Shown here piece after piece: positions 25,676 through 34,940 of a stretch of DNA of 57,462 nucleotides (the first letter of the stretch is position 1; each line of letters opens with the position of its first letter). The DNA lies in IMG/VR virus record IMGVR_UViG_3300005466_000007, positions 1-57,462 of that record, one strand, 5' to 3'. Source of the DNA: a virus. The notes beneath the pieces were generated by a model. That model was not told the origin of the DNA. It did no database searches and saw nothing but the letters and a program-made list of their open reading frames with translations. Position numbers and translations under genes: made by a program.

Positions 25676-27057
25676 TAAAAGCCTATCCTGTTCCCGAGAG
25701 AGATACCGGTGTTATACGTGAAGAAGCCTGCGGCCTCTGTCTTCGCATACTCGCCAGAATATACGGACTCTAGTGTCATACCTTGGCCCATCACGACAAA
25801 GTGGTTAAAGAAGTAACGCAGTGCATCAGGGCCGTGGTCGTCATAGTCGTGTTGACCCGGACGCTCGTTACGACCCTCGATCATTTCCTTAGCGCGAAGA
25901 GTGGTCATCTGCCGGATAAGGTGGATACAGCTCGGATCAATGAACAGTTTAGGCAATCCGCCGTCTTGTGGCTTAAGCCAACGCTTGATCGCTTCGACGC
26001 CTGCGCTCCATCCTCCCTCTACGTCCTGAGCGTAAAGATGACCGAGAACGAGCTTAAGCGTTTCGATCTGATCCTTACCGCGAGGATCGGCAAACATGGC
26101 GTTAATGTGGTAGCCGTCAGGATTCTCTCTATTCTTGATAATCCAGCCATGCTCCCATGTACTCTTACCGCTGACTTGGTACTCACGCCACACGTACACG
26201 TTATCGGCAGGATCGACCATGATATCGAGTACGACTGTGGGGTCGTTGTATCCGAAGTCCCATGCCTGGTAGTTGCGCCAAGCTGGATTAAACTCGATAG
26301 GCCGGACATGCACCATTTCGTTGAATTCGGGGTAAATCTGTCCAGCAAACGTAGTGAACTCAGCAGCGTACTCTTGCAGCCAATACTGCTCAGAGACTTG
26401 CGAGTGAATACGGACGATTTCAGGGTCTTCCAGTCCGTCAGGGAAGACAGCCTTGTTAGACCAAGTAGGAAAGCGCCACGACTGATACATCGGAAAGTCG
26501 GGATGCTGCCCCATGTCGTAAAGACCCTTGTACCAGTTGAACCCCTGTGGAGTACTTGGGAAGTCAGCACTGCCGCGCTTGTCTGCCAGCGCAGGCTCAA
26601 TGTACATCTGCCAAGTACTCATCTTGTGCTTAGCAGCCTCAGACATGATTACGTGGGCCAGACCCTCACCAACCAGTGACTCCTGCTTCTCAGCAGATAC
26701 GACCTCAAGCAGTGCGTTCCACGGAGTCCGAATGTACATGTTGCCTTGGACTTTGTTGTATGCCTTCTTGCACTTGTCAAGCAGCTTGAGCTTTTTAAAG
26801 TCGTCCCACACGACACGGAACTCTTTTTCTCCTAGTTTGTAGGTTGGCCCAACAATCCAGTTAACGGTATCAGGCACAAACATCTTCTGAGTCATCTTAT
26901 GACCAGCAGACTGGCTTTTACCCCAACGGCGTCCACAGCAGGGGATACAGAACCTAGCGGTAGTAGTGTGGATTTCCCACTGACCTTCGCTATGGGGTTC
27001 GTACCCGATACGCTCGAAAAGAACGTCCTGCTGGATTCCTGCGTCAAGAATGCTCAT
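25675..27057 (-). CDS. terL: Terminase large subunit
   Basis: The 460-residue product has the ATPase motif CCGRRWGKS (residues 39-47) and HVIMSEAAKHK (Walker-B region) near 135. The RNase-H-fold nuclease carries AWDFGYNDP near 245, MFADPRGKDQ near 318 and YDDHGPDALRYFF near 410. It pumps and cuts DNA at the portal. The putative small subunit is encoded about 9 kb upstream (35943-36281) with adhesin genes in between, an uncommon arrangement. Confidence 0.97.
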   Translation of the reverse strand: MSILDAGIQQDVLFERIGYEPHSEGQWEIHTTTARFCIPCCGRRWGKSQSAGHKMTQKMFVPDTVNWIVGPTYKLGEKEFRVVWDDFKKLKLLDKCKKAYNKVQGNMYIRTPWNALLEVVSAEKQESLVGEGLAHVIMSEAAKHKMSTWQMYIEPALADKRGSADFPSTPQGFNWYKGLYDMGQHPDFPMYQSWRFPTWSNKAVFPDGLEDPEIVRIHSQVSEQYWLQEYAAEFTTFAGQIYPEFNEMVHVRPIEFNPAWRNYQAWDFGYNDPTVVLDIMVDPADNVYVWREYQVSGKSTWEHGWIIKNRENPDGYHINAMFADPRGKDQIETLKLVLGHLYAQDVEGGWSAGVEAIKRWLKPQDGGLPKLFIDPSCIHLIRQMTTLRAKEMIEGRNERPGQHDYDDHGPDALRYFFNHFVVMGQGMTLESVYSGEYAKTEAAGFFTYNTGISLGNRIGF

Positions 27058-27380
27058 GGGTTGACCGAGAACTCAAACGGGCCGACGATCGGCGTGTCGA
27101 GGTTAGAGGTAAAACGCAAGCGAATCTCGTATCGACCTGTAGCCCAGTTACCAGGCATACTAGTATCAACAAGGCAACCAGCTCTCATAGGCTTGTCAAG
27201 ATAGGTCTGGATCGCAGACCAGTTCTGCATGAGAGTACCGGTGCGCTTCGCGTTCACTTTGAATTCAGCGCCAGCCAAACTAAGATCAGAGAGATTATTA
27301 AGAGCATCGTCCAGGTCAATTAGCAGTGTCTCCTTACTGCCGACGAGAACGTCGATGACCATTCCGGTGTTAACTGTCAT
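27054..27380 (-). CDS. Small beta-sandwich protein, paralogue of 33677-33982
   Basis: The 108-residue product has a beta-sandwich pattern (VLVGSKETLLIDLDDALNNL, YEIRLRFTSNLDTPIVGPFE). It resembles the 101-residue product at 33677-33982, which shares the VGS-E-LL start and the YxxxxxF...VxxGPxxxxV end. Such small domains are often tail or baseplate accessories that assist neighbouring fibre proteins. It is coupled to the repeat protein upstream and terL downstream. Confidence 0.65.
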   Translation of the reverse strand: MTVNTGMVIDVLVGSKETLLIDLDDALNNLSDLSLAGAEFKVNAKRTGTLMQNWSAIQTYLDKPMRAGCLVDTSMPGNWATGRYEIRLRFTSNLDTPIVGPFEFSVNP

Positions 27381-30300
27381 ACGTGCATCAACTCCTCGTA
27401 AGGCATTGTGATGACACCTTCGTACCTGCCAAAGACACTAGCATACCAGCGGCGCGTCATACTAACCGTAGTCCACCGTTTGAACATAACGCCTGTGACC
27501 GAGAACAGGATGACCACTCGGATATCGACGTACACGGTAGCTGCGTCCTGTTGAAGCGAAGTTTGGTACTCGTCACCACTAGGAATGATACCGAAGTTAA
27601 CTGTACTTGCATCAGTCCAAACGGCGTTCTCGTTGCTAGTCGGCGTTAGAACAATACCAACTGTTCCAGTGTCTCCGACGGCTGTTTGGATTTCTGTACC
27701 TGAAGGTACGATATCGACGTAGGCTGTGTCGCTGTCAACACTCGTTCTAGCCTCTGTAGCACTTGGGGCGATGAGAACGCTAACAGTGTCGCTGTCGGTA
27801 TACGCTGCGATATCCGTTGTTGTCGGAGTGATTCGTAGAACAACGGTAGCTGCATCAACTGCCTCCTGAACTTCTATGGTGGTGATCGGAGTGATAAGGA
27901 CACGTACCGTGTCGGAGTCGGTGTACCCGACAGCCGGAATATACACGTCACTTCCGCTTGGCTGGATATCGACGTAGATGCTGTCGCTATCGTCACTTGT
28001 CCGTTGCTCAGTACCGCTAGGTGAGAGCGAGACTGTGACCGTAGCACTATCAACGAAGATAGCAACATCGGTTGCGCTAGGCGTAATAAGTACGTAGACT
28101 GTATTACTATCGACCCATTGCGCCGTGTCAGTTGCTGACGGAGTAAGAAGGATATAGACCTCTGCGTTGTCACCTGGCTGAGCCTGACTCTCCTGCGCCG
28201 ATGCATCAATATCGACGTAAACAGTTGCAGAGTCAACAAACACCGCAACATCGCTGCTAGACGGTGTAATCAGTACGTACACGGTATTGCTGTCAACGTA
28301 CTGAGCCGTGTCTGTACTAGATACAGTGATAAGCACAGGGACGGTCGCGCTCTCAGTGAAAGCTGCGATATCGCTGGTAGACGGGGAAATCCCAACGATA
28401 ACCGTCCCTGTGTCTGTGTACTGAGCAATGTCTGACGTAGCCACACTGATATCGACATACACCGTGTTTGCGTCAGTATGCTCAATGAACTCTGTACCGC
28501 TAGGGATGATATCAACGTAGACTGTCGCGCTCTCAACGGCGACGATGATATCGCTGCCGGAAGGCGTAATCAGCACGTACACCGTATTGGCTTCAACAGC
28601 TTGGATTGTGTCGGAGCCGGAAGGCGTGATATCGACGTAGGGTGTGTTGGCGTCAGTAAACTGTGCGGTGTCGCTGCCAGAAGGTGTAAGGGTAACCAGT
28701 ACGGTAGCGGCGTCAACGAACTGAGCAATGTCGGAGCCGCTTGGTGTAATCAAAACCGCCACAGTGTTGCTATCTGTGATTTCGCGGTGTTCGTCGGTAG
28801 TGATCGGTTGAATGTCTACATACACCGTAGCACTCTCTACCGCCTGTATCGTGTCAGTAGCAGAGGGGGTCACCACGACCGTCACAGTGCCGCTATCCGT
28901 GAATATCGCAACATCAGTGGATGACGTGGTGATATCCACATAGACGCTATTCGTATCGGATGACTCCCTCTGCTCTGTTCCAGACGGCGTAATCAACACA
29001 GGCACCGTAGCACTGTCAACGAACTGTGCTGTGTCAGTCGCCGAAGCAAGGATTAGCACTGTAATGGTTGCAGCGTCGAAACTCTCTCTAATGTCACTAC
29101 CACTAACGTCGAGGTCAACGTACACAGTCGCGCTGTCTACAAACTGCGCGATATCTGTGCCGCTGGCCTGCAAGTCCACCAAAACGGTGTCAGCGTCCGA
29201 AGACTCTCTATTCTCGGTACCGGAAGCCTGAAGATCGACATACACAGTATTACTGTCTACGAAGTCAGCAACGTCAGTACCACTAGGTGTGATATCGACG
29301 ATTACTGTGGCGCTCTCGACCGCCTGGATGGTATCTGAGCCGCTTGGCTGGATATCGACGTAAACGGTACTACTGTCTACAAACTGTGCAATGTCGCTAC
29401 CGCTCGGAGTGATATCAACAGTCACAGTGTCGCTATCGACGAACTGTGCGATATCACTGCTACTGACCTGAATATCAATATATACAGTAGCACTGTCAGT
29501 GCTCTCACGCTGCTCAGTACCACTACCTTGCAAATCGACCAGCACTGTGGCTGAGTCGGTATAAGCGATACCACCAGCGGTGTAGGTGTCAGAGCCAGAT
29601 GGAGTGATGAGAACATAGGGCGTATTACTGTCAACGAATTCCGCAGATTCGGTAAGCTCATCTATACGGAAGTTGTCGATTAGAGCAGAAAAGCCCTTAT
29701 TCTCGATACCTGCATATCCTCCTGCATAGGTGCTATCTACAACGGTGCCTAGCAACGTAGGTGTGCCACTACGTACTCTCCATATTTGGAAAGTATTATC
29801 GTGGGCTACGACCCTAACAGTATCGCCAGAGGTATAGTCACCAGCACCACCACTGATAAGTGTATTAATGACGCTGTTGGTAACAGACCCGAATAGCCAA
29901 CTACCGCCAGGACTGACTCTTAATCCGTAACCGTCCCATGAACCTGTGGGTGGGCCGCTACCACCTGTAGCTCTAGCTCTGACGTTAAGCCATGATTCAT
30001 CAGTACCTGTTGGAACAGCGAAAAGAAGAAACTCAGAACTGTAGTCGTAGAGAAAACCAGGCGTATCCCAATAACCGCCTTCGTAACCAGAGATAGCACC
30101 AGCAATCTGTCCTGACGTGATAGAAAGCTGTGGATCACCAAAAGCTGCGGGCCACGTAGTACCAATCGGGTTACGGTTGAAATCGTCCGTGTATACGACC
30201 GTAGGTGTGACAACCGTAATGTCGATGGTAACCGTCGCAGCGTCGGTACTCTCTGCACCAGCAGGTGTCGGCGCGATTTCAAAGTACGGAAGGAGTCGGT

Positions 30301-30406
30301 AGTCATCGCTGATAAACCGCAAACGCGGCTGTTCACGAGACAGACCAGTAAAACCACCACGAGGAAAGTCGCGGCGTTCTTCCGTTAGGACTAACCCTAC
30401 TGGCAT
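27377..30406 (-). CDS. Giant repeat adhesin, about 35 copies of a 20-residue beta repeat
   Basis: The 1009-residue product has an N-terminal segment, a LamG/ConA-like domain at about residues 70-250 (TDDFNRNPIGTTWPAAFGD; IENKGFSALIDNFRIDEL), and then about 35 tandem repeats of roughly 20 residues from 255 to 960, consensus DSATVYVDITPSGTDIAQFV. Alternating hydrophobic residues and a turn (PSG-D) indicate two strands per repeat, so a long fibrous or solenoid shaft is likely. A basic, non-repeat tail of about 45 residues ends the protein. By inference it is an extended virion fibre or head fibre. The repeats are diverged at codon level, arguing against a recent expansion. Confidence 0.8.
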   Translation of the reverse strand: MPVGLVLTEERRDFPRGGFTGLSREQPRLRFISDDYRLLPYFEIAPTPAGAESTDAATVTIDITVVTPTVVYTDDFNRNPIGTTWPAAFGDPQLSITSGQIAGAISGYEGGYWDTPGFLYDYSSEFLLFAVPTGTDESWLNVRARATGGSGPPTGSWDGYGLRVSPGGSWLFGSVTNSVINTLISGGAGDYTSGDTVRVVAHDNTFQIWRVRSGTPTLLGTVVDSTYAGGYAGIENKGFSALIDNFRIDELTESAEFVDSNTPYVLITPSGSDTYTAGGIAYTDSATVLVDLQGSGTEQRESTDSATVYIDIQVSSSDIAQFVDSDTVTVDITPSGSDIAQFVDSSTVYVDIQPSGSDTIQAVESATVIVDITPSGTDVADFVDSNTVYVDLQASGTENRESSDADTVLVDLQASGTDIAQFVDSATVYVDLDVSGSDIRESFDAATITVLILASATDTAQFVDSATVPVLITPSGTEQRESSDTNSVYVDITTSSTDVAIFTDSGTVTVVVTPSATDTIQAVESATVYVDIQPITTDEHREITDSNTVAVLITPSGSDIAQFVDAATVLVTLTPSGSDTAQFTDANTPYVDITPSGSDTIQAVEANTVYVLITPSGSDIIVAVESATVYVDIIPSGTEFIEHTDANTVYVDISVATSDIAQYTDTGTVIVGISPSTSDIAAFTESATVPVLITVSSTDTAQYVDSNTVYVLITPSSSDVAVFVDSATVYVDIDASAQESQAQPGDNAEVYILLTPSATDTAQWVDSNTVYVLITPSATDVAIFVDSATVTVSLSPSGTEQRTSDDSDSIYVDIQPSGSDVYIPAVGYTDSDTVRVLITPITTIEVQEAVDAATVVLRITPTTTDIAAYTDSDTVSVLIAPSATEARTSVDSDTAYVDIVPSGTEIQTAVGDTGTVGIVLTPTSNENAVWTDASTVNFGIIPSGDEYQTSLQQDAATVYVDIRVVILFSVTGVMFKRWTTVSMTRRWYASVFGRYEGVITMPYEELMHV

Positions 30407-31266
30407 TAGTTAAGCGATTCCAACCTGTACATATGGCACTGAATGGAATACGCCGTAGCGAGCGACCACTGTGCTGTAAACTGGAAGTACTGGTCAACAG
30501 TCATATCCCAGGTAACAGCGGCAGGAGTGGCTGAGCCTGCTGACCCTGCAAATGCAAGAGCGACGTTCGCAGCGGTAAACGCTGAATGCCACGCAAGCCC
30601 CGCACGACCCATACCGAACACTGTACCAGCAGAACCGAAAGTACGGCTGTTAATACCCGAATCCCACTCCCACATCGTAGCGGTCTGAGCGGTAGCATCA
30701 GCAGCCATTGCACCAGTAGCCATGATCGCGGTACCAGTGATAACATCGGTCGTAGCGATCCTGTGGCGGAAGACCATCGTAGCACCGGTAGTGAGTGTAG
30801 TGCCACGGCCTCTGGCCTTAGCGGTAATGAACCTTGAGTTACCGTAAGGCTGCATGTAGTTCGCAGGGATTAGAATGGCAGGCTGCAAACGTGTTTCTGA
30901 CGACGAAGACGCGATAGCCGAACCATCGGTGATAGTCGCTGAAAGCAGCTCTTCAAAACCGAGTCCTGCCTTCATCATCTGAATCTTGCCTTCACGCGCA
31001 AGACGAGCCTTCTCCAAGTTATTGACGATCTTGTCGGGAAGGATCTTAAGCAGCTCTGCGTAGCGAACCGTCTCGATCATAGGATCAGGACTGTTAGCCG
31101 TCGTATCGTCACCGTCACGCACAAAGTTGGCAAGCACTCTAGGAGTGCCAATCGGATCAACTTCGTCCCTAGCAAGCTTAGGCGTGAACCACCGCTTGTC
31201 TTTCCAATCAACGGCAAGCATGTCGTTGATCCTAATAGTGCTTTTACGTGTACGTGCTGTAATCAC
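30406..31266 (-). CDS. Virion-associated protein, 286 aa
   Basis: The 286-residue product (GTG start at 31266) has a mixed N-terminal half with charged helices (LLKILPDKIVNNLEKARLAR) and an Ala/Thr/Gly-rich C-terminal half that looks beta-rich (TTLTTGATMVFRHRIATTD). It lies between the LamG protein and the giant repeat adhesin in the adhesin block. The C-terminal pattern is like phage tail fibre head domains. The role is inferred from context. Confidence 0.6.
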   Translation of the reverse strand: MITARTRKSTIRINDMLAVDWKDKRWFTPKLARDEVDPIGTPRVLANFVRDGDDTTANSPDPMIETVRYAELLKILPDKIVNNLEKARLAREGKIQMMKAGLGFEELLSATITDGSAIASSSSETRLQPAILIPANYMQPYGNSRFITAKARGRGTTLTTGATMVFRHRIATTDVITGTAIMATGAMAADATAQTATMWEWDSGINSRTFGSAGTVFGMGRAGLAWHSAFTAANVALAFAGSAGSATPAAVTWDMTVDQYFQFTAQWSLATAYSIQCHMYRLESLN

Positions 31267-31278
31267 TACACTTCCTCC

Positions 31279-32046
31279 TTAATACGGGCCAATCCGTCTA
31301 CGTGTCTCAAAGCGCGCGTCTGCCGGTACTAGCCCGCTAGAGTAGTTCGGAGTACTCCACGATATACCAGCTTGGTAGTGAGCGAGGATACGTGCATCAG
31401 ATAGCAACCCGTCGTATACTGCTACCTCGTCTATCCATCCTGCAAAGTTGTCTCCACCTGGCGAAGCCCTCGCAATCCTCAAGTTCGCAGAGAATGACAC
31501 TATCGCTGTTGTATCTGCAAGAGCTGGCATTGCTTCCAAACCATTTAGAAAGAGGCGAAGCTGAGTCCCGTCGTACTTGCCTACCAAGTGGTACGTCGTG
31601 TTGTAGCGTGGGGCAGGCACAAGGTGCTGAAGCTGGAAAGCACCGCTCCTAAGCCTGCCAAAACCTATCCCGTCTGTAATCTGCGCGTAGAGCAACCATC
31701 CGTCTGTGGCTGATTCGTGCGATAGCAACCTAACGAAGTCGGTATCGCTGTACACCATACGAAACCACAATTCTGCGGTAAACGATGCTGTGCCTGTGTA
31801 GTTGAAATCGTCTGCTGCACCCGCACCCGCTGCTAACGTATAGAAGTTGGTTGAACCCGCTACCTGTGGATCAATGAATTGAACCGATGGATCGGTGTCT
31901 TCCACGATCAACGGCATTGCGTTGGTGACAGGACTACCGCTTACAGTGAGCGTGTACCCGTTACCTGACGAATCAACAGTAGGCGATGCCCCTAGACGCC
32001 AGTAACCTCTAGGGGCATCCGCCAGTACTTCAGAGCTATACGACAC
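31279..32046 (-). CDS. LamG-domain surface protein
   Basis: The 255-residue product (GTG at 32046) is a clear LamG/concanavalin-like domain: PRGYWRLGASPTVDSSGNGY at the N-terminus, FTAELWFRMVYSD, NTTYHLVGKYDGTQLRLFLN and WIDEVAVYDGLLSDARILAH. It ends with a short tail (ARFETRRRIGPY). LamG domains in phages usually bind carbohydrate on the host surface or on the virion. It is encoded in the adhesin block between the two terminase genes. Confidence 0.8.
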   Translation of the reverse strand: MSYSSEVLADAPRGYWRLGASPTVDSSGNGYTLTVSGSPVTNAMPLIVEDTDPSVQFIDPQVAGSTNFYTLAAGAGAADDFNYTGTASFTAELWFRMVYSDTDFVRLLSHESATDGWLLYAQITDGIGFGRLRSGAFQLQHLVPAPRYNTTYHLVGKYDGTQLRLFLNGLEAMPALADTTAIVSFSANLRIARASPGGDNFAGWIDEVAVYDGLLSDARILAHYQAGISWSTPNYSSGLVPADARFETRRRIGPY

Positions 32047-32149
32047 TAATGCCGATCCAGCTCAGTATGACTAGTAGTATCAGACCTGTCTCCACTACCA
32101 GCGTACATAGCAATACGATGATAGTTCTCGATGTATGCGCTCTACGCAT
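32036..32149 (-). CDS. Possible single-span membrane microprotein, 37 aa
   Basis: An ATG-started frame of 37 residues fills the gap between the beta-helix protein and the LamG gene and overlaps the latter's start. It has a basic start (MRRAHTSR) and one strongly hydrophobic helix. No convincing ribosome site precedes it, so it would depend on coupling. The call is tentative. Confidence 0.4.
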   Translation of the reverse strand: MRRAHTSRTIIVLLCTLVVETGLILLVILSWIGISVV

Positions 32150-32155
32150 AGCATA

Positions 32156-33403
32156 CTAGGCGTAGCCAGGACTCACATAACTAAGGCCGGGATTGTTTGC
32201 TGCACCGACGTAAGGCGGAACATCGGCCAGAGAGTTGTAAAGCCAGATACCACCATCGCCCCGAACACCACAGTCACCTGCTGCCTGACCGCTATACACG
32301 CCAGTCGGGATAACATCGCTCGGCGTAGAGAACTTGACGAACTGGTACGTCTTACCGTTGTAAGGATGCACCTTGTTGATAAGGTAGTTACCCTGCTTGA
32401 TGTTGCTTCCGTCCCAACCCTTCCAGCTTGCAGACGGGAACACCTTGTACTGCGGAGCAACAGCAGCAGGCATCCAAACGTCGTACATGTCCACTTGACC
32501 GATAAGCTGCGCTGTCGGCCTTGGCGGGAACGCCTTGAAGAAGTACGTGGCCGGAGCACCGTGAGCGCCTGGAAGGAACAGAACGCGCTTAATGATTACG
32601 TGGCTGACTCTGCTGTCTTCCGGGCCTTGATTACGAGGTTCGTTGCTAAGGAAGATACCCTGATAGTCGGTCTTGATCGTACACTTATCGAACCGAAGCT
32701 CGTCGTGGATAGCTTCCTGCGTTTGGTAACCGTCAGAGTGGTGAGTCGTTCCAGCGGTCGTAACCTCGATGTAGCAGTTCTGAAGCTGAAGGATTTTAGT
32801 GCGCCAGCGAGCAGTGAAGGCGTCAGCAGCGCCATTAAGCTGAACCTTCCAACCTTCGATATGGACGGTAGCGCCAACGTTCTCTCTCGGAATGATGTGA
32901 CCCTCGTTCTGCTCACTTGAGACAATCTCACCAGCGATAGCAACGAGGCCACCGTTGTAACCCTTCCATTCGCCGCTTCCTCCAGTAAGGCGCTCACCGC
33001 ACTTAACGATGACAGAGCCACCATTACCAGTAGGCAGTGCACGTGACGAGTTAACCAGCGTTCGTGTGGCAGGCGCGCTTAGCGTTGGCGGTGCCCACGA
33101 AAGCTTGTCACCGGACGAAGGCGGCGGAGGTGTTCCACCACCGGGATCGGTCGGATTGGTCTTATCCTTACCATTGACTCTAACGCGCATGCGACTCCCT
33201 ACGTCAGCAGCCTTAAGCTGATAGGTCTTCTGTGTCTCGCCAGTGATATCCACGCAAGCGCCCCCACCAGCGTTACAACGCATCCACTGGTACTCGTACT
33301 CGATGTAATCCTCCGTACCAGTCCATGCACCAGGGCTAGCGGTAAGAACGTCGCCTTCCTTAGTGATACCACCGATTGTCGGTCTACTAGTGTTAGTTGC
33401 CAT
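32156..33403 (-). CDS. Ig-like plus beta-helix tail spike candidate
   Basis: The 415-residue product begins with an Ig-like module of a type frequent in actinobacterial proteins (LTASPGAWTG, YEYQWMRCNAGGG, DVGSRMRVRV), then a proline-rich linker (GGGTPPPPSSGD), then a domain with the pattern of a right-handed beta-helix (residues 120-330; GGSVIVKCGERLTG, LQLQNCYIEVT, LRFDKCTIKTDYQGIF). Beta-helix virion proteins often bind or cleave surface polysaccharide, but no catalytic residues can be assigned. It is encoded in the adhesin block. Confidence 0.7.
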   Translation of the reverse strand: MATNTSRPTIGGITKEGDVLTASPGAWTGTEDYIEYEYQWMRCNAGGGACVDITGETQKTYQLKAADVGSRMRVRVNGKDKTNPTDPGGGTPPPPSSGDKLSWAPPTLSAPATRTLVNSSRALPTGNGGSVIVKCGERLTGGSGEWKGYNGGLVAIAGEIVSSEQNEGHIIPRENVGATVHIEGWKVQLNGAADAFTARWRTKILQLQNCYIEVTTAGTTHHSDGYQTQEAIHDELRFDKCTIKTDYQGIFLSNEPRNQGPEDSRVSHVIIKRVLFLPGAHGAPATYFFKAFPPRPTAQLIGQVDMYDVWMPAAVAPQYKVFPSASWKGWDGSNIKQGNYLINKVHPYNGKTYQFVKFSTPSDVIPTGVYSGQAAGDCGVRGDGGIWLYNSLADVPPYVGAANNPGLSYVSPGYA

Positions 33404-33675
33404 TACGCAACCACCCCCGTTGCAGCAGAGATACCGACACTCTCGGGATAACGTCCGATATCGGTATCGAACTTAGAGTACTTCACGCACACGACTTCGT
33501 AAGGTTCAGCACCCTTACTGAAGGTAATGCTCTTCTTCACTACACCGTTCTTATCCACCGCCGGCGCGTTACTGACCCTAACACCCTCTGCGTAGAAGAT
33601 ATAGTAATCGGCGTCTGCGGGTGGAGTCCAGCTAATCTCGATGTTCGTGCCAAGGTCTTTTGCTGTCAGTTGCAC
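33403..33675 (-). CDS. Fibronectin type III-like protein, 90 aa
   Basis: The start chosen is GTG 33675, preceded by AAGGTGG and lying directly after the previous stop; a longer frame to 33774 would overlap that gene. The product is one beta sandwich with the fibronectin type III pattern (IEISWTPPADADYYIFYAEG, YEVVCVKYSKFDTD). Such modules decorate phage virions and can bind cell-surface glycans weakly. Confidence 0.7.
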   Translation of the reverse strand: MQLTAKDLGTNIEISWTPPADADYYIFYAEGVRVSNAPAVDKNGVVKKSITFSKGAEPYEVVCVKYSKFDTDIGRYPESVGISAATGVVA

Positions 33676-33676
33676 T

Positions 33677-33982
33677 TTACACCACCTTATACCAGTGTGG
33701 GCCTCTCCTGACGTTCTGCGACCCATCTTGGAACCAAACGTACAGAGCGTACATACCAGGCGTAAACCCGGCATGGTCGATTAGTGCTGCAATGACCATA
33801 CCGCTAGCTGTGGCGGCTTCCGCGTTAGCGTAAGTACCATCGCCCAAGATGTAGTTAGCCGGTTCAGCGTCGTCGGTCAGATCGAACTTAGGGCCGTTGC
33901 CTGACAGATCGGTAAGCTGACCACGGTAGTCCGTTATCTCTACGAGCAGTTCTTCGTTGCTTCCGACCGGAACAGCAATCAT
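33677..33982 (-). CDS. Small beta-sandwich protein, paralogue of 27054-27380
   Basis: The 101-residue product has an N-terminal VPVGSNEELLVEITDYRG and a C-terminal YALYVWFQDGSQNVRRGPHW. It resembles the protein at 27054-27380 in length and in the arrangement of its conserved start and end blocks. Each copy lies next to a gene containing the DxATVxVxI repeat, so the pair may assist repeat-containing fibres. Its start overlaps the upstream stop. Confidence 0.65.
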   Translation of the reverse strand: MIAVPVGSNEELLVEITDYRGQLTDLSGNGPKFDLTDDAEPANYILGDGTYANAEAATASGMVIAALIDHAGFTPGMYALYVWFQDGSQNVRRGPHWYKVV

Positions 33983-34335
33983 TGGTGAGTCACCAACCTA
34001 CTACTGAACCTACTGGTCAGAAGCGTGTTAATTCGCAAAAAGGCTTCTGAGCTTGCTTTGTTCTTTCTCAACAGTCCTTCTCCAATGAAGTTAGCCCTGT
34101 AGACCGTATTGACGTTCTCATCGGGCGGGGGAGGACTTTCAGGATCGCTAGGTGCCGAAGCGTCAGCAGCGACGATAATGGCAGTAGCGTCTGATATGGC
34201 AAAGTCTCCCTCGTAGCCATACGGTACGAGGGAGACTCTGACCGTTGCTGCATCTACGCCAGAACCGGTTTTACTGTCTACGCCTGACGGCGTGATTTTG
34301 ATTCTGACTACAGCATTATCTTCATATACAGCCAC
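33979..34335 (-). CDS. Short relative of the giant repeat adhesin, 118 aa
   Basis: The 118-residue product (GTG at 34335) opens with three degenerate copies of the same strand repeat as the 1009-residue adhesin (NAVVRIKITPSGVD, DAATVRVSLVPYG, DATAIIVAAD), then a proline-rich linker (PSDPESPPPPDE) and a basic helical end. It may be a cap, an anchor or a remnant of a duplicated fibre gene. Placement beside a paralogue of the adhesin's neighbour suggests duplication of a two-gene unit. Confidence 0.65.
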   Translation of the reverse strand: MAVYEDNAVVRIKITPSGVDSKTGSGVDAATVRVSLVPYGYEGDFAISDATAIIVAADASAPSDPESPPPPDENVNTVYRANFIGEGLLRKNKASSEAFLRINTLLTSRFSSRLVTHQ

Positions 34336-34940
34336 TAACCAGCCTTGATCGTGGCCGTGACCTTCTCCGTGTCACCCACAGCGAACGTGCGCGTAGCAGC
34401 CGTATCTGCTGCGACGTACAACTGACCGGCGTTAAGCGTAGTACCGTCAGTGATGACCCAAGAGTTAGCACCGTTGGGCGACGGGCCGGAACCAGTGAAG
34501 GCACCGAACGTGACCTGATCCGCCGTAGAGGACTGACCACCGGTAGAGAACGTAGAGTCGAAAGTGCTCGTACCCCAGTCAATACCGGCCTGGTTGATCG
34601 ACTTGGCGATATCCTGCCTAGCGTAACCAGCAGCCGTAGTCGAGCCAATCTCGTTAACGTTGGAACCGGACACGGTTGCCGACCAAACGGAACCGCGAGC
34701 CATGTTGGAACCCGTACCAACAACCGTGGTGCTTAGTGCGACTTTCCACGTTGCAGGCGGGGTAATCGAACCTGACGCACCAAGCACGTAGTCCGTGACA
34801 AGCTGCGACATGCGCTGGAACACGATAACTGCGTTGCACTCCCTGAGCGGGTCTTCGTTATCAAACAGCCCCACAGGGGTATCATCGGCGAAATGCAGGT
34901 GGCCGAATTCAACTCCGAAGTCGTCAATCACGCCGCCCAC
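34335..34940 (-). CDS. Virion structural protein, 201 aa
   Basis: The 201-residue product (GTG at 34940) is Ser/Thr/Gly-rich and beta-prone after a short helix (FQRMSQLVTDYVLGASGSI), with ITPPATWKVALSTTVVG and TFGAFTGSGPSPNGANSW. Phage tail fibre and head decoration proteins in actinophages share this composition. It lies early in the virion arm. No specific family is claimed. Confidence 0.65.
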   Translation of the reverse strand: MGGVIDDFGVEFGHLHFADDTPVGLFDNEDPLRECNAVIVFQRMSQLVTDYVLGASGSITPPATWKVALSTTVVGTGSNMARGSVWSATVSGSNVNEIGSTTAAGYARQDIAKSINQAGIDWGTSTFDSTFSTGGQSSTADQVTFGAFTGSGPSPNGANSWVITDGTTLNAGQLYVAADTAATRTFAVGDTEKVTATIKAG

